Assembly (NCBI GenBank): GCA_964448105.1
Contig: CAYUVK010000006.1
Location: forward strand, 23,428-87,427
Length of the DNA: 64,000 nucleotides
Direction: 5' to 3'
Source: CAVQBP01 sp964448105
GTDB taxonomy: Bacteria; Bacteroidota; Ignavibacteria; Ignavibacteriales; Ignavibacteriaceae
A program made the translations under genes and the position numbers. The notes under the pieces were generated by a model, which was not told the origin of the DNA, did no database searches, and worked only from the letters and a program-made list of their open reading frames with translations. Positions 24,343 through 34,033 of the stretch are shown piece by piece (the stretch's first letter is position 1; every line of letters begins with the position of its first letter).

Positions 24343-27183
24343 ATGTATACAGCTATCATATTTGCGCTTATCGCAATCACAGCATTCTTTATAATTTCAG
24401 GATTTAGAAAAGGAAAACGGAGCAGAATAATTATAGGTGCTTTAATTGGATTTCTTACTTGGTACCTCTTTTGGTTTATGGATTTTTGGGGAGATGCTCT
24501 CTGGTTCTTTTCCCTGGGATATGGGAACAGGTTCTGGACTGTTATTCTCGCAAAGGCTATTTTTTTCGTTGTTGGAGTACTTTTCGGTGGTTTGTTTCTT
24601 TATACTTTAACACTCAGCTTATCGTCAGCTAAAAAGTATATTAAGATTGTTGCAATATTAGCAGGTGCTTTCGCCGGGGGAGTTTGGGGATTATCCAACT
24701 GGGAAGTAATTCTAAAATTTATAAATAGTGTTCCCTCAAGTATAAGCGATCCTATTTTAAATAAAAACGTTGGCTTCTACCTTTTTATATTACCTTTTCT
24801 CAATAATATATACGGTCTCTTAATTTCTCTTTCAATTATTGGATTAGCTGCTTGCGTCATTACAATTTTCTTCTGGTTTGATGGAAAAAACATTTTGGTT
24901 CAACCCCCTGCCGGGGATGATAAGGCGTTATCACGAATATATAAACCTTTATTTATAAATGCTTCCATTTTTATATTTATTCTTGCCTTTGGAAAGTACC
25001 TGAGCAGGTTTAATTTAATGTATTCATCAACCGGGGTTGTATTTGGTCCCGTCTGGACTGATGTAAATATTCTTTTACCTGCTTACAATATTATAATAAT
25101 TTTAACTCTGTTAACTGGGCTGACATTATTAATTACACCGTTAAGAAATCTTTTAAGAAAAATTTTAGAAAGATTTAAAATATACGGAAGCAGATTTTAT
25201 TCTTCAGTTTTTTTTGCTGCCGGCATTTTTATAATTGTTACCTGGTTTTTGGGTTTAACATTAATTCCCGGCATATTCCAATGGATTATTGTTACTCCAA
25301 ATGAAATAACTTATGAAAAGCCGTACATCATGAATAATATTAAATATACAAGGTATGGATTTAAGCTAAACGATATAGAATCAAAGCAGTACCCTGTTTC
25401 TGGCGGCTTCACACAGCAAACTGTAAATGATAACAAGCAAATATTTTCAAATGTAAGGCTTTGGGATTGGAGAGCATTGGATGCGGTATTCAAACAATTC
25501 CAGGAATTCCGTCTTTATTATGAATTTAAAGATGTTGATTTAGACCGGTACACTTTTGATAGTACTTACAGACAGGTAATGATTTCTGCAAGAGAAATCC
25601 AGCCTAATAGTTTACCTCAGCAAAGCCAGACTTTTGTAAACAAACGATTCCAATATACACATGGTTACGGTGTTACTTTAACAACAGTAAGTGATTTCAC
25701 TGACCAGGGTTTACCTAATTTGCTGATTAAGGATATTCCCCCTGTTAGTAAATATCCCGCACTCGATGTGACCCAGCCAAGAATTTATTACGGTGAGGTA
25801 ACGAACAGTTATGTAGTAGTTAATTCCCAGGAAAAAGAATTTGATTATCCCAGCGGGGAAGATAATATGTACAACAAGTATGATGGGAAAGGCGGAGTTA
25901 AACTTTCCAATATCTGGCTAAAGTTTTTATATGGATGGAAATTCGGCGGTTCGCAATTTTTCTTTTCAAGTTATACTACAGATCAAAGCCGTATACTTTT
26001 TTATAGACAAATTGAAGAACGTGTAAAAAACCTGGCCCCGTTTCTTCATTTTGACCAGGACCCGTATGTAGTTCTTGCAAACGGAAAGCTTTACTGGATT
26101 ATTGATGCATATACTACTTCGGATTATTATCCATACAGCCAGCCGTATTCTTCAGCTGAAACTATTGAGTACAGTCAAGGAGACAATGCTACCGAATTGC
26201 ATAGCAATACTGTTCCTTATCTAAACGGAGTAAATTATGTCCGCAATTCCGTTAAAGCAGTTGTTGATGCATATAACGGCTCTGTTGATTTTTATATTGT
26301 TGATAAAGAGGACCCGGTTATAAATGTGTGGAATAATATTTTCCCGAGCATGTTTAAAACTAAAGATGAAATGCCTAAAGATTTGCTCGCTCATATAAGG
26401 TATCCTATAGATTTTCTACTTGTGCAGGGATTAGTTTATGCAAAATACCATATGACCGACCCGACAGTCTTTTATAACCAGGAAGATCTCTGGATTCGAG
26501 CAACTGAAAAATATTACAGCCAAATTCAGCCGGTACAACCGTATTATATTATGTGGCAGTTTCCTGATTCAAAAAAACCACAGTTTGTTTTGATCTTGCC
26601 ATTCACTCCAAAAAACCGGCAGGTAATGATAGGCTGGATTGCCGGTATGTGCGACGGAGATAATTACGGAAGATTTTTAGCTTATCAATTTCCAAAAGAC
26701 AAGCTTGTACTTGGTCCCCAGCAGATTGAAACAAAGATTGACCAGGACAGCTTCTTATCCGGGCAATTAACTCTATGGGATCAGCGGGGTTCAAATGTAA
26801 TACGGGGGAATGTACTTGCTATCCCTGTCGAGAAAACATTGTTTTATGTTGAACCTATTTACCTTCAATCTGAAACTGCAGCATACCCCGAACTTCGATT
26901 AGTTGCGGTAATGCATGGTGAAGATTTAAGTTATGCGCCCTCATTCGATCAGGCATTGCAGGGATTATTCTCAAAAACTAAACCGCAAATTGCGGCACAA
27001 ACAACAACAACCTCAAAAGAAGCTGTTGCAGAAAGTAGGACTGTTAAACAACAGATACAAAATGCAAATGATGCTTTTGAAAATTATTTGAAATATCTCG
27101 GTCAAAAGAAGTTTAATGACGCTGCCAATGAACTTCAAAAATTACAGCAATCTTTGAAACAATTGGAAGAAGGAAATAAATAA
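24343..27183 (+). CDS. UPF0182-family large membrane protein
   Basis: 946 residues with seven or so membrane helices in the first 330 residues, beginning MYTAIIFALIAITAFFIISG and WFMDFWGDALWFFSLGYGNR, then a large soluble periplasmic domain with conserved blocks such as TPNEITYEKPYIMNNIKYTR, LLIKDIPP, PRIYYGEVTNSYVVV and QFPDSKKPQFVLILPFTPKNR, and a final coiled coil (about 905-944). These match UPF0182 proteins of actinobacteria and cyanobacteria. Function of the family is unknown. A strong AGGAGG ends 8 bp before the ATG, supporting the start. Confidence 0.92.
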   Translation: MYTAIIFALIAITAFFIISGFRKGKRSRIIIGALIGFLTWYLFWFMDFWGDALWFFSLGYGNRFWTVILAKAIFFVVGVLFGGLFLYTLTLSLSSAKKYIKIVAILAGAFAGGVWGLSNWEVILKFINSVPSSISDPILNKNVGFYLFILPFLNNIYGLLISLSIIGLAACVITIFFWFDGKNILVQPPAGDDKALSRIYKPLFINASIFIFILAFGKYLSRFNLMYSSTGVVFGPVWTDVNILLPAYNIIIILTLLTGLTLLITPLRNLLRKILERFKIYGSRFYSSVFFAAGIFIIVTWFLGLTLIPGIFQWIIVTPNEITYEKPYIMNNIKYTRYGFKLNDIESKQYPVSGGFTQQTVNDNKQIFSNVRLWDWRALDAVFKQFQEFRLYYEFKDVDLDRYTFDSTYRQVMISAREIQPNSLPQQSQTFVNKRFQYTHGYGVTLTTVSDFTDQGLPNLLIKDIPPVSKYPALDVTQPRIYYGEVTNSYVVVNSQEKEFDYPSGEDNMYNKYDGKGGVKLSNIWLKFLYGWKFGGSQFFFSSYTTDQSRILFYRQIEERVKNLAPFLHFDQDPYVVLANGKLYWIIDAYTTSDYYPYSQPYSSAETIEYSQGDNATELHSNTVPYLNGVNYVRNSVKAVVDAYNGSVDFYIVDKEDPVINVWNNIFPSMFKTKDEMPKDLLAHIRYPIDFLLVQGLVYAKYHMTDPTVFYNQEDLWIRATEKYYSQIQPVQPYYIMWQFPDSKKPQFVLILPFTPKNRQVMIGWIAGMCDGDNYGRFLAYQFPKDKLVLGPQQIETKIDQDSFLSGQLTLWDQRGSNVIRGNVLAIPVEKTLFYVEPIYLQSETAAYPELRLVAVMHGEDLSYAPSFDQALQGLFSKTKPQIAAQTTTTSKEAVAESRTVKQQIQNANDAFENYLKYLGQKKFNDAANELQKLQQSLKQLEEGNK

Positions 27184-27225
27184 AAGAAAATTAATCATTA
27201 ACAACTATAAAAAGTCGATATTTAT

Positions 27226-28281
27226 TCAATAAATTAAATTGAATAAATAACCGACAATAATTATACCTGCTGCCACAATTCCGACAAATACTATTATTAA
27301 CCGGAGCTTTAAAACTTTTTTAAGAATGATTACCTCGGGTAATGATAGCCCGATTACACTCATCATAAATGCAAGCACCGTTCCGAGCGCCGCACCTTTT
27401 TCTAATAATGCCTGTACTATTGGAATTATTCCTGCAGCATTTGAATACATTGGAACTCCAATTATAACTGCAATTGGTACGGACCACCAGGCGCTCTTCC
27501 CCATTAAAGCAGCCATAAAATTTTCGGGAACATAGCCATGAATTCCTGCTCCGACTGCAATACCGAGAATAATGTATATCCAAACTTTTCCCACTATTTC
27601 TTTTACGGCATCTAAACCGGCAATAATTCTCTGTGCGAAAGGTTTGGCAGTTTGGGTTTCTTCCTTTTCCAGATGATCGGCCTTAATTTGATAAACCCAA
27701 CCCTCAACATATTTTTCTAGTTTTAACCTGCTTATAATATAACCTGAAATCATTGCAATAATTAAACCTGTAGACATATAAATCAGTGCTGTTTCCCAGC
27801 CAAATAAACCGAATAAAAGAACCACAGCTACTTCGTTTATCATCGGTGCAGCAATTAAAAAAGAAAATGTTACACCGAGCGGTACACCGCTTTCGACAAA
27901 TCCAAGAAATAACGGGATTGCCGAACAGGAACAAAACGGAGTTACAATACCTAGCATGCTTGCAAGAACATTTCCGGCAAAAAGCTTTTTACCGCCTAGC
28001 ATTTTTCTAGTTCTTTCCGGAGAAAAATATGATCTGATTATCCCCACCGCAAAAACAATTAATATAAGAAGCAGCATAACCTTGGGAACTTCAAAAATAA
28101 AAAAGTTTATTGCACTTGTTAGATGAGAATCTCTTGGAAGATTAACTAAATCGTAAACAATCCAGTCTGTTATGCTTTGAAGGCTTAAATAAAGAAGAAG
28201 CCATAAAGGCAGAAGTAAAAAAAGAATTGTAATTTTTACATTCTCTTTATTAATTAATTTAATTTCAACAAACGAATTCAT
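27226..28281 (-). CDS. ArsP-like permease (DUF318 family)
   Basis: 351 residues with about eight to ten membrane helices. The diagnostic segment is VTPFCSCSAIPLFLGFVESG followed by SFLIAAPMINEVAVVLLFG, which in this family lines the transport path with two Cys and a Pro-Met-Ile-Asn-Glu motif; a second repeat has GVPMYSNAAGIIPIVQALLE. ArsP members export organoarsenicals, whereas others act in related metalloid export. As the last gene of the ars operon (17 bp after acr3) it is most likely metalloid linked. Confidence 0.85.
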   Translation of the reverse strand: MNSFVEIKLINKENVKITILFLLLPLWLLLYLSLQSITDWIVYDLVNLPRDSHLTSAINFFIFEVPKVMLLLILIVFAVGIIRSYFSPERTRKMLGGKKLFAGNVLASMLGIVTPFCSCSAIPLFLGFVESGVPLGVTFSFLIAAPMINEVAVVLLFGLFGWETALIYMSTGLIIAMISGYIISRLKLEKYVEGWVYQIKADHLEKEETQTAKPFAQRIIAGLDAVKEIVGKVWIYIILGIAVGAGIHGYVPENFMAALMGKSAWWSVPIAVIIGVPMYSNAAGIIPIVQALLEKGAALGTVLAFMMSVIGLSLPEVIILKKVLKLRLIIVFVGIVAAGIIIVGYLFNLIY

Positions 28282-28298
28282 TTGAATTCCCCTTATTA

Positions 28299-29396
28299 TT
28301 AACAGACATCCGGTGCTTTTACAGTTCCTTCTTCAACTACTTTAAAATATTTTTTCTGAAACCATAATGATACATTTACCAGGCTGATCAACACAGGCAC
28401 TTCTACAAGCGGGCCAATTACTGCAGCAAATGCTTCACCTGATTTTATTCCGAATACCGCTACAGCCACTGCGATTGCAAGCTCAAAATTATTGCTGGCG
28501 GCAGTAAAAGAAAGTGTTGCACTTTGGGAATAATCTGCCCCGATTTTTCTGCCGAGATAAAATGAAACAAAAAACATTATTATAAAATAAAATACCAACG
28601 GGATTGCAATCCTAACAACATCAAGAGGAATTTTGACTATATATTCTCCTTTAAGCGAAAACATTACAATAATTGTAAAAAGAAGTGCAACCAAAGTAAT
28701 AGGACTTATTTTCGGAATAAATTTATGTTGATACCAATCCTTACCCTTTATTTTGATTAAAGAGAATCTCGTAATGATGCCGGCAATGAATGGAATTCCC
28801 AAATAAATAAAAACGCTCTCTGCAATTTGACCGATTGTAATATCAACTTTAAATGTTTTCAAACCCAGGGCAGAAGGAAGAATTGTTAGAAATATATATG
28901 CATACACAGAAAAGAAAAGAACCTGGAAAATTGAATTAAAAGCAACAAGACCTGCAGCATATTCGGTATCACCTTTTGCTAATTCATTCCAGACTATAAC
29001 CATTGCTATACATCGTGCGAGACCTATCATTATTAAACCGGCCATGTATTCAGGATAGCCTTGCAGAAAAATTATTGCCAACCCGAACATTAATATTGGT
29101 CCAACTATCCAGTTTTGGAACAGGGAAAGAGATAATATTTTAACATTCTTGAAAACATCGCCTAATTCTTCATACTTTACTTTTGCAAGAGGAGGATACA
29201 TCATCAATATTAATCCTATTGCAATAGGAATGTTTGTTGTACCGCTCTGGAATGAATTCCAGAAATTAACTATCCCCGGGAAAAGATATCCGGAAAAAAC
29301 TCCAACAAACATTGCCAGGAAAATCCATAAAGTTAAATATCGATCTAAAAAAGATAATTTCTTAGAAACTGATGACATATTATATCTCGTCTTCAT
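28299..29396 (-). CDS. acr3: Acr3-type arsenite efflux transporter
   Basis: 365 residues with ten membrane helices. Start KLSFLDRYLTLWIFLAMFVG then VFSGYLFPG; the core has IGLARCIAMVIVWNELAKGD, containing the conserved Cys of ACR3, and SFTAASNNFELAIAVAVAVFG with GPLVEVPVLISLV. These are signature ACR3 (arsenical-resistance-3) segments. It extrudes arsenite driven by the proton gradient. Its start overlaps the upstream arsC by 17 bp, so they are co-translated. Confidence 0.94.
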   Translation of the reverse strand: MKTRYNMSSVSKKLSFLDRYLTLWIFLAMFVGVFSGYLFPGIVNFWNSFQSGTTNIPIAIGLILMMYPPLAKVKYEELGDVFKNVKILSLSLFQNWIVGPILMFGLAIIFLQGYPEYMAGLIMIGLARCIAMVIVWNELAKGDTEYAAGLVAFNSIFQVLFFSVYAYIFLTILPSALGLKTFKVDITIGQIAESVFIYLGIPFIAGIITRFSLIKIKGKDWYQHKFIPKISPITLVALLFTIIVMFSLKGEYIVKIPLDVVRIAIPLVFYFIIMFFVSFYLGRKIGADYSQSATLSFTAASNNFELAIAVAVAVFGIKSGEAFAAVIGPLVEVPVLISLVNVSLWFQKKYFKVVEEGTVKAPDVC

Positions 29397-29835
29397 TTAT
29401 CAATTTGATTTCCAGTTCATTTATCCATGACATAATTTTTTCTTTTATTTGATCCCGGATAATTCGTGTACCAACTAATTTTTCTTCAAAGCTGCCATCA
29501 ATTGCGGCAGGGTCAGGAAAACTCCAATGAAGTCTTTTGCATATTCCCGGGAATATTGGGCAGCGTTCGGCAGCTGTTTCATTACACACTGTAATTACAT
29601 AGCGATACATCTTTCCCTGCTTAAAAAAATCGAATACACTCTTCGTTTTATTTTGTGAAATATCTATTCCATCTTCTTCCATAACTTCAACTGCAGCCGG
29701 ATTCAAGATTCCTGGTTCGAGCCCTGCACTTTCAACTTCAAATTTATCCCCGCCATATTTTTTTAGATATGCTTCGGCTATTTGACTTCGTGCACTATTT
29801 TTTATACAAACGAAAAGAACTTTCATTTTATTCAT
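29380..29835 (-). CDS. arsC: arsenate reductase, low-molecular-weight phosphatase type (second copy)
   Basis: 151 residues. P-loop Cys10-x5-Arg16 in VLFVCIKNSARSQIAEAYL, then the acid loop region FPDPAAIDG near residue 112, with further cysteines (VCNETAAERC) as in thioredoxin-linked ArsC. It reduces arsenate to arsenite for export by Acr3. The operon has a second ArsC gene (30110-30529) with a different sequence; this one overlaps acr3. Confidence 0.9.
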   Translation of the reverse strand: MNKMKVLFVCIKNSARSQIAEAYLKKYGGDKFEVESAGLEPGILNPAAVEVMEEDGIDISQNKTKSVFDFFKQGKMYRYVITVCNETAAERCPIFPGICKRLHWSFPDPAAIDGSFEEKLVGTRIIRDQIKEKIMSWINELEIKLINEDEI

Positions 29836-29843
29836 AATGTCTC

Positions 29844-30107
29844 TTAATTTTTTTTATGTTCCTCAGAAAGTTCATCCATCAGCCAATGTGTAAGTGTAGA
29901 TTTTGTAGGCAATTTTCCGCTAAGTATTACTTTTCCATTTAACACCAATCCAGGTGTGCTCATTATTCCATATTTCATTATTTCTTTATAATCAGTTACT
30001 TTTTCAATTTCGGCGATTAAGTTATTTTCAACAACAACTTCATTGCATAATTTTTCCAGGTTTTTACAATTGGTACAACCTGAACCTAATATTTTTATAT
30101 TCAACAT
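29844..30107 (-). CDS. small thioredoxin-like protein of the ars operon
   Basis: 87 residues with the redox motif CTNC (GSGCTNCKNLEKLCNEVV) close to the N-terminus and a thioredoxin-like end (YGIMSTPGLVLNGKVILSG, cis-Pro in STPG). These compact proteins (TM0996/MTH895-like) are common beside ars and permease genes. Here it lies between two ArsC genes, 2 bp after the first, and is the natural reductant of their disulfides (inference). Confidence 0.88.
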   Translation of the reverse strand: MLNIKILGSGCTNCKNLEKLCNEVVVENNLIAEIEKVTDYKEIMKYGIMSTPGLVLNGKVILSGKLPTKSTLTHWLMDELSEEHKKN

Positions 30108-30109
30108 TT

Positions 30110-30529
30110 TTATCTCCCTAAATTTTCCTGATAAAATTTGTAAAACTCACTTTTTATTTCATCTCTTATTTTTCTAAATACTGAAAGTATTTCTTCCTCA
30201 GTTCCAAATGCTTCAGCCGGATCTTCAAATCCTATATGTAATTGTTTCCCTACCTTACCGAGAAAAACCGGGCAGGTTTCTTTTGCATTGTCGCATACAG
30301 TAATTACATAATCAAAAGATTTATTTAAAAACTGCTCAATGTTTTTTGGAGCTTTTTTGCTTAAATCAATCCCTATCTCTTTCATTACTTTAATTGCTTT
30401 GGGATGAACTTGAGATGATGGTTTAGTTCCGGCAGAAAAAACTTCAAGGTTAGGATCAAATGATTTAAGAAATCCTTCAGCCATCTGGCTGCGGCATGAA
30501 TTACCTGTGCAAAGAATTAAAACTTTCAA
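30110..30529 (-). CDS. arsC: arsenate reductase, low-molecular-weight phosphatase type
   Basis: 139 residues. P-loop Cys7-x5-Arg13 in LILCTGNSCRSQMAEGFL and the redox cysteines in VCDNAKETCPVFLG, followed by the acid FEDPAEA near residue 108. That is the thioredoxin-coupled ArsC family. Product arsenite goes to Acr3. Separated by 2 bp from the thioredoxin-like gene and 49 bp from arsR, all on the minus strand. Confidence 0.92.
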   Translation of the reverse strand: MKVLILCTGNSCRSQMAEGFLKSFDPNLEVFSAGTKPSSQVHPKAIKVMKEIGIDLSKKAPKNIEQFLNKSFDYVITVCDNAKETCPVFLGKVGKQLHIGFEDPAEAFGTEEEILSVFRKIRDEIKSEFYKFYQENLGR

Positions 30530-30578
30530 TTGTGTTTCCTATATTTTGCCAAATATCGAAATGTTTTACAAAAAAATG

Positions 30579-30929
30579 TTACCTGCTGCATACTTCATTT
30601 CTATCCACTTTCTGAATCTTCTGTTTATCGGAAATAATTAAATTATCATCCGATATCCAGAAATCAAGAGTTGATAGAACAGAAGAAATCCTTTGATCAA
30701 AAGGTTTTTGATTAATCATATAATTAACCCATTTACCATCCTTTTCCTCAACAATAAATCCCGTATCTCTTAAAATGCTAAGATGTTTGGAAACCGTTGA
30801 AGTGGCTAAGTTAAGAACATCAGTAATTTCACAAACACATAACGATTTTGTCTGCAGCATCTTCAAAATCCTTAACCTGTTAGGATCAGAAAGGGCTTTA
30901 AATAATTTTGTGTTTTCTTTTAAATTCAT
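30579..30929 (-). CDS. arsR: ArsR-family arsenic-responsive repressor
   Basis: 116 residues. Winged helix with ALSDPNRLRILKMLQ, then SLCVCEITDVLNLATSTVSK and HLSILRDTGFI. The CVC pair in the helix before the recognition helix is the As(III)-sensing site of ArsR. It is the first gene of the ars operon, and a perfect palindrome lies just upstream of its start, so autoregulation is expected. Confidence 0.95.
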   Translation of the reverse strand: MNLKENTKLFKALSDPNRLRILKMLQTKSLCVCEITDVLNLATSTVSKHLSILRDTGFIVEEKDGKWVNYMINQKPFDQRISSVLSTLDFWISDDNLIISDKQKIQKVDRNEVCSR

Positions 30930-30935
30930 TATTTC

Positions 30936-30955
30936 ATTTCGTTATTAAACGAAAT
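30936..30955. promoter_or_regulatory. ArsR operator palindrome
   Basis: ATTTCGTT-ATTA-AACGAAAT: perfect 8-bp arms around a 4-bp centre, 6 bp upstream of the arsR start codon (30929). Location over the translation start region and dyad symmetry match known ArsR operators. Metal-free ArsR dimer would block transcription; arsenite would release it. Confidence 0.75.
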
Positions 30956-31022
30956 ATAATCGGAATTAAATTCAAATTCAAATGCTTGAGCTGAAAAATT
31001 TAGGGATATTTATTTTGAAATA

Positions 31023-33008
31023 TTATTTGAGGTAAACCATTTTCTTACTGTATATTTGACCGTTAAGATTTAAAACGTAAAAATAAATACCGCTGGCCGC
31101 TTGTGTACCAAGGTTTGTGGTTCCATCCCAGGAAGTCCTATTTTCCTTTTTAGGAGTAATACCGCTAAATAATACTTTTACTTTTTCACCAAGACTGTTA
31201 TAGACTATTAATTTCGCTTCAGAATTTATTTCCGAGTTAAAAATTATAACTGTCCTATTATTAAACGGATTGGGATAATTTTGAGTCAAAACAAAATTTT
31301 GAGGCACATTTATAATTTGTTTTACCGTATCTACACCGGTAATTTTAAAATTCCCATAAACAAATGAGTAATTAATATTTACAGGTTCTCTAAAAACATT
31401 ACCGGTACTATCAGAATAAGTAAAATAAAAATCTACTTTTGTTCCGGTTGTAAAAGTAGGCATAACGACATCATATTTTAATTTACCATCATAGTTCAAA
31501 GTTAAATGATTTATATTCAAATCGGCTTCTGAATAATTAAGAACAACAGAGGAAGGATCTATTCTATCGTGGTCTAAAAATATTTTGTGTAATATATATT
31601 CACCATTAACATATTTAAAATTAGGATACGAAATTGCTCTTGATGCCGATACAAGACCATATCCCCTGTTGCTATCCGGAGTAAAAAAATTATCTGCAGT
31701 GGTTAATAATATATCCCTGGCTTGAACATTTGACAAATACGGCCAGGCAGACAATAATAATGCTGCGGTTCCCGCGGCTAAAGGTGCAGAATAAGAAGTT
31801 CCATCGCCTGTATTATAGCCGGAAGGATCAAATAGATCGGCATGATAAACATTTACTCCCTGTGCAAGAATATCTGGTTTGATTCTTCCATCGTAGCTGG
31901 GGCCACGGCTGCTGAAATAGGCAACAACATTATTTTTATCGACAGCCCCGACAGCAATAGTATTTATACCATCAGCGGGAGCTATTATATAATGCCATGC
32001 TGTATGACCTTCATTACCGGCAGAAGTTATTGTAAGTATCCCTCTTTGAAATGCTAACTCTGCAGCTTTTGTAACGATAGTAGTTTTACCGTCCATATCT
32101 TTATAAGTATAAGAATATGTTGAATCATCGAATTCATTATATCCTAAAGAAGAACTTGTAATATCGACTCCTATAGAATCCATCCATATTAAAGCTCTTG
32201 CATAATTATCTTCCTCTACATGAGTTTCGCTTCTTTCGTCTTCTGTTTTTGCCAGGATATAGCTTGCATTGTAAGCTGGACCGATTATTTCGCCATCTTT
32301 ATAACCGCCTATTATTGAAAAGACTCCTGTTCCATGCGAGTCCTGCTTAGAGATATCGCCTGGTTGATTGGCTGTAACGCTATCATTGAATACAAAATCA
32401 TATTCCGCAATTACCTTTCTAGCAGAAAGAGCTTCATGCACTTTCCATCTGAAACCGCTGTCTAGTAAACCAATAACAACACCTTCCCCGCTTAACCCTT
32501 TTGATTGAACTTTAGGAATATCGATAAGATTATCCTGACCGAATGATGGACCATAATTCAAACCATCAATAATAGCATTTTTGTAAAGTGAAGGTTTATT
32601 TATTTGGCTCTTGACTCTTTTATAAATCAAAATCTTTACCGGTTCCACTTTTTGAACAAAAGAGAATTTTAAAACAGCGTTTTTCTGTTCGTCGCTTAAA
32701 TATGCGGAAACTGCATTAAACCATTTTAATTTATTTTCAATTTTAATTCCGGAATTTGATAATACTTTCAAATAATCTTTGCTAACAGGAATATCTTCAT
32801 AAGTAATAAAATTATTCCCCATACTTTTTCTTCTTCTCTCGATGCTTCTTTCAGATAGTGAATTTATTGCTTCTGTATAAAAAGGTGAAGCTTTATTGAG
32901 TATCTCAGTTTTTTGGATCCCCTTGTCTTTAAAGTAGATTAAATATTTTGTTTGAGAATAAGATATTGTAACAAATATCAATAGAAAAAGAATAACCAAT
33001 TTTTTCAT
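31023..33008 (-). CDS. secreted S8 (subtilisin-like) protease with T9SS tail
   Basis: 661 residues. Signal peptide (about 1-18), a prodomain with ERRRKSMG, then the subtilase triad: Asp183 (LLDSG), His225 (DSHGTGVFS), Ser405 (GDGTSYSAPLAAG). A beta-rich linker follows and the last 80 residues are a type A sorting domain of type IX secretion (VLTQNYPNPFNNRTVIIF ... ASGIYFYVLNLNG ... KKMVYLK). That tail is the clearest taxonomic clue in the window. Exported to or through the outer membrane; degrades proteins. Single gene. Confidence 0.93.
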   Translation of the reverse strand: MKKLVILFLLIFVTISYSQTKYLIYFKDKGIQKTEILNKASPFYTEAINSLSERSIERRRKSMGNNFITYEDIPVSKDYLKVLSNSGIKIENKLKWFNAVSAYLSDEQKNAVLKFSFVQKVEPVKILIYKRVKSQINKPSLYKNAIIDGLNYGPSFGQDNLIDIPKVQSKGLSGEGVVIGLLDSGFRWKVHEALSARKVIAEYDFVFNDSVTANQPGDISKQDSHGTGVFSIIGGYKDGEIIGPAYNASYILAKTEDERSETHVEEDNYARALIWMDSIGVDITSSSLGYNEFDDSTYSYTYKDMDGKTTIVTKAAELAFQRGILTITSAGNEGHTAWHYIIAPADGINTIAVGAVDKNNVVAYFSSRGPSYDGRIKPDILAQGVNVYHADLFDPSGYNTGDGTSYSAPLAAGTAALLLSAWPYLSNVQARDILLTTADNFFTPDSNRGYGLVSASRAISYPNFKYVNGEYILHKIFLDHDRIDPSSVVLNYSEADLNINHLTLNYDGKLKYDVVMPTFTTGTKVDFYFTYSDSTGNVFREPVNINYSFVYGNFKITGVDTVKQIINVPQNFVLTQNYPNPFNNRTVIIFNSEINSEAKLIVYNSLGEKVKVLFSGITPKKENRTSWDGTTNLGTQAASGIYFYVLNLNGQIYSKKMVYLK

Positions 33009-33097
33009 TTAATTATCATAAAAGTTATTTAGTATTTAGTTTAAATATATCTTAAAAAAGAAAGAATAAAAAAAGATAAAAAAATACTCTCTAAAAT

Positions 33098-34009
33098 TTA
33101 GTGAACGGTTGTAAATAGTCTACTATATCGAATTGAATTAAAAAAATCACCAATGTTAGAAACAGATTTATTCAAATCAATTGACCAATAAATTAAAAAA
33201 GCTCTGCCGATAATTTTGTCTTCCGGCACAAATCCCCAATACCGGCTGTCAAGACTATTGTCCCTGTTATCTCCGAGAACAAAATAATAATCTTTTTTAA
33301 ATTTGTAATTCCTCACAGGTTTATCATTTATTGTTATTACCGTACCTTCAACTCCGACTGCTTTTTTCCCGATTTCCCTGTCAATAATCATCTGCCATTC
33401 TTTAATATTTTTTATATTTATATCGATAGTTAATCCTTCATAGGGGATAAAAATTGCTCCGTAATTATCCTTGTTCCAGTTTTTATCCGGAGGAAATATT
33501 CCTTTTCCACGTTCTCCTTCCATAATTATGTCAGAGGAATCTATTAAAGCCGACGGAGGATTTAATATTCTTTTACCATTAATATAGACTTTCTTATCGT
33601 ATATCTGCAAGAGATCTCCAGGTTCCCCGATTACCCTTTTAACATAAGTTTCTCCGTTAGGTGAATTTAATTCATTTATATTTCCTGGAAATTCAAATAC
33701 AATTACATCGTTTCTTTCCGGCTTTTCTAGTTTGATTAATTCAATTCTAGAGAGTTCTATATTTAGAATTGGAATTACACGTGGAGTAGATATCGAATAA
33801 GCAGCTTTATTAACCAGGATAAAATCTCCCGGCAGTAAAGTATTTTCCATTGAACCGGTTGGGATTTTATATGCTTCAAGAATAAAACCCCTAATGAGAA
33901 GAGCTAATATAAAAGTTATAAGAAGAGTGAATAAATATTTTTTTAATATACCTCTTTTATTTGAAGCGATAGTTTTATCTTCCGTATTATTATTCTTTTT
34001 TAAGAACAA
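33098..34009 (-). CDS. lepB: signal peptidase I
   Basis: 303 residues. One N-terminal helix (about 23-42), then catalytic Ser53 in KIPTGSMENTLLPGD and Lys124 in GETYVKRVIGEPGD, with YFVLGDNRDNSLDSRYWGFV as the final family box. It removes signal peptides on the periplasmic side. It starts 24 bp after the lepA stop, a pairing seen widely in bacteria, so the two are likely one transcription unit. Confidence 0.96.
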   Translation of the reverse strand: MFLKKNNNTEDKTIASNKRGILKKYLFTLLITFILALLIRGFILEAYKIPTGSMENTLLPGDFILVNKAAYSISTPRVIPILNIELSRIELIKLEKPERNDVIVFEFPGNINELNSPNGETYVKRVIGEPGDLLQIYDKKVYINGKRILNPPSALIDSSDIIMEGERGKGIFPPDKNWNKDNYGAIFIPYEGLTIDINIKNIKEWQMIIDREIGKKAVGVEGTVITINDKPVRNYKFKKDYYFVLGDNRDNSLDSRYWGFVPEDKIIGRAFLIYWSIDLNKSVSNIGDFFNSIRYSRLFTTVH

Positions 34010-34033
34010 TTTTTATCCGGTTTAATAGACTCT

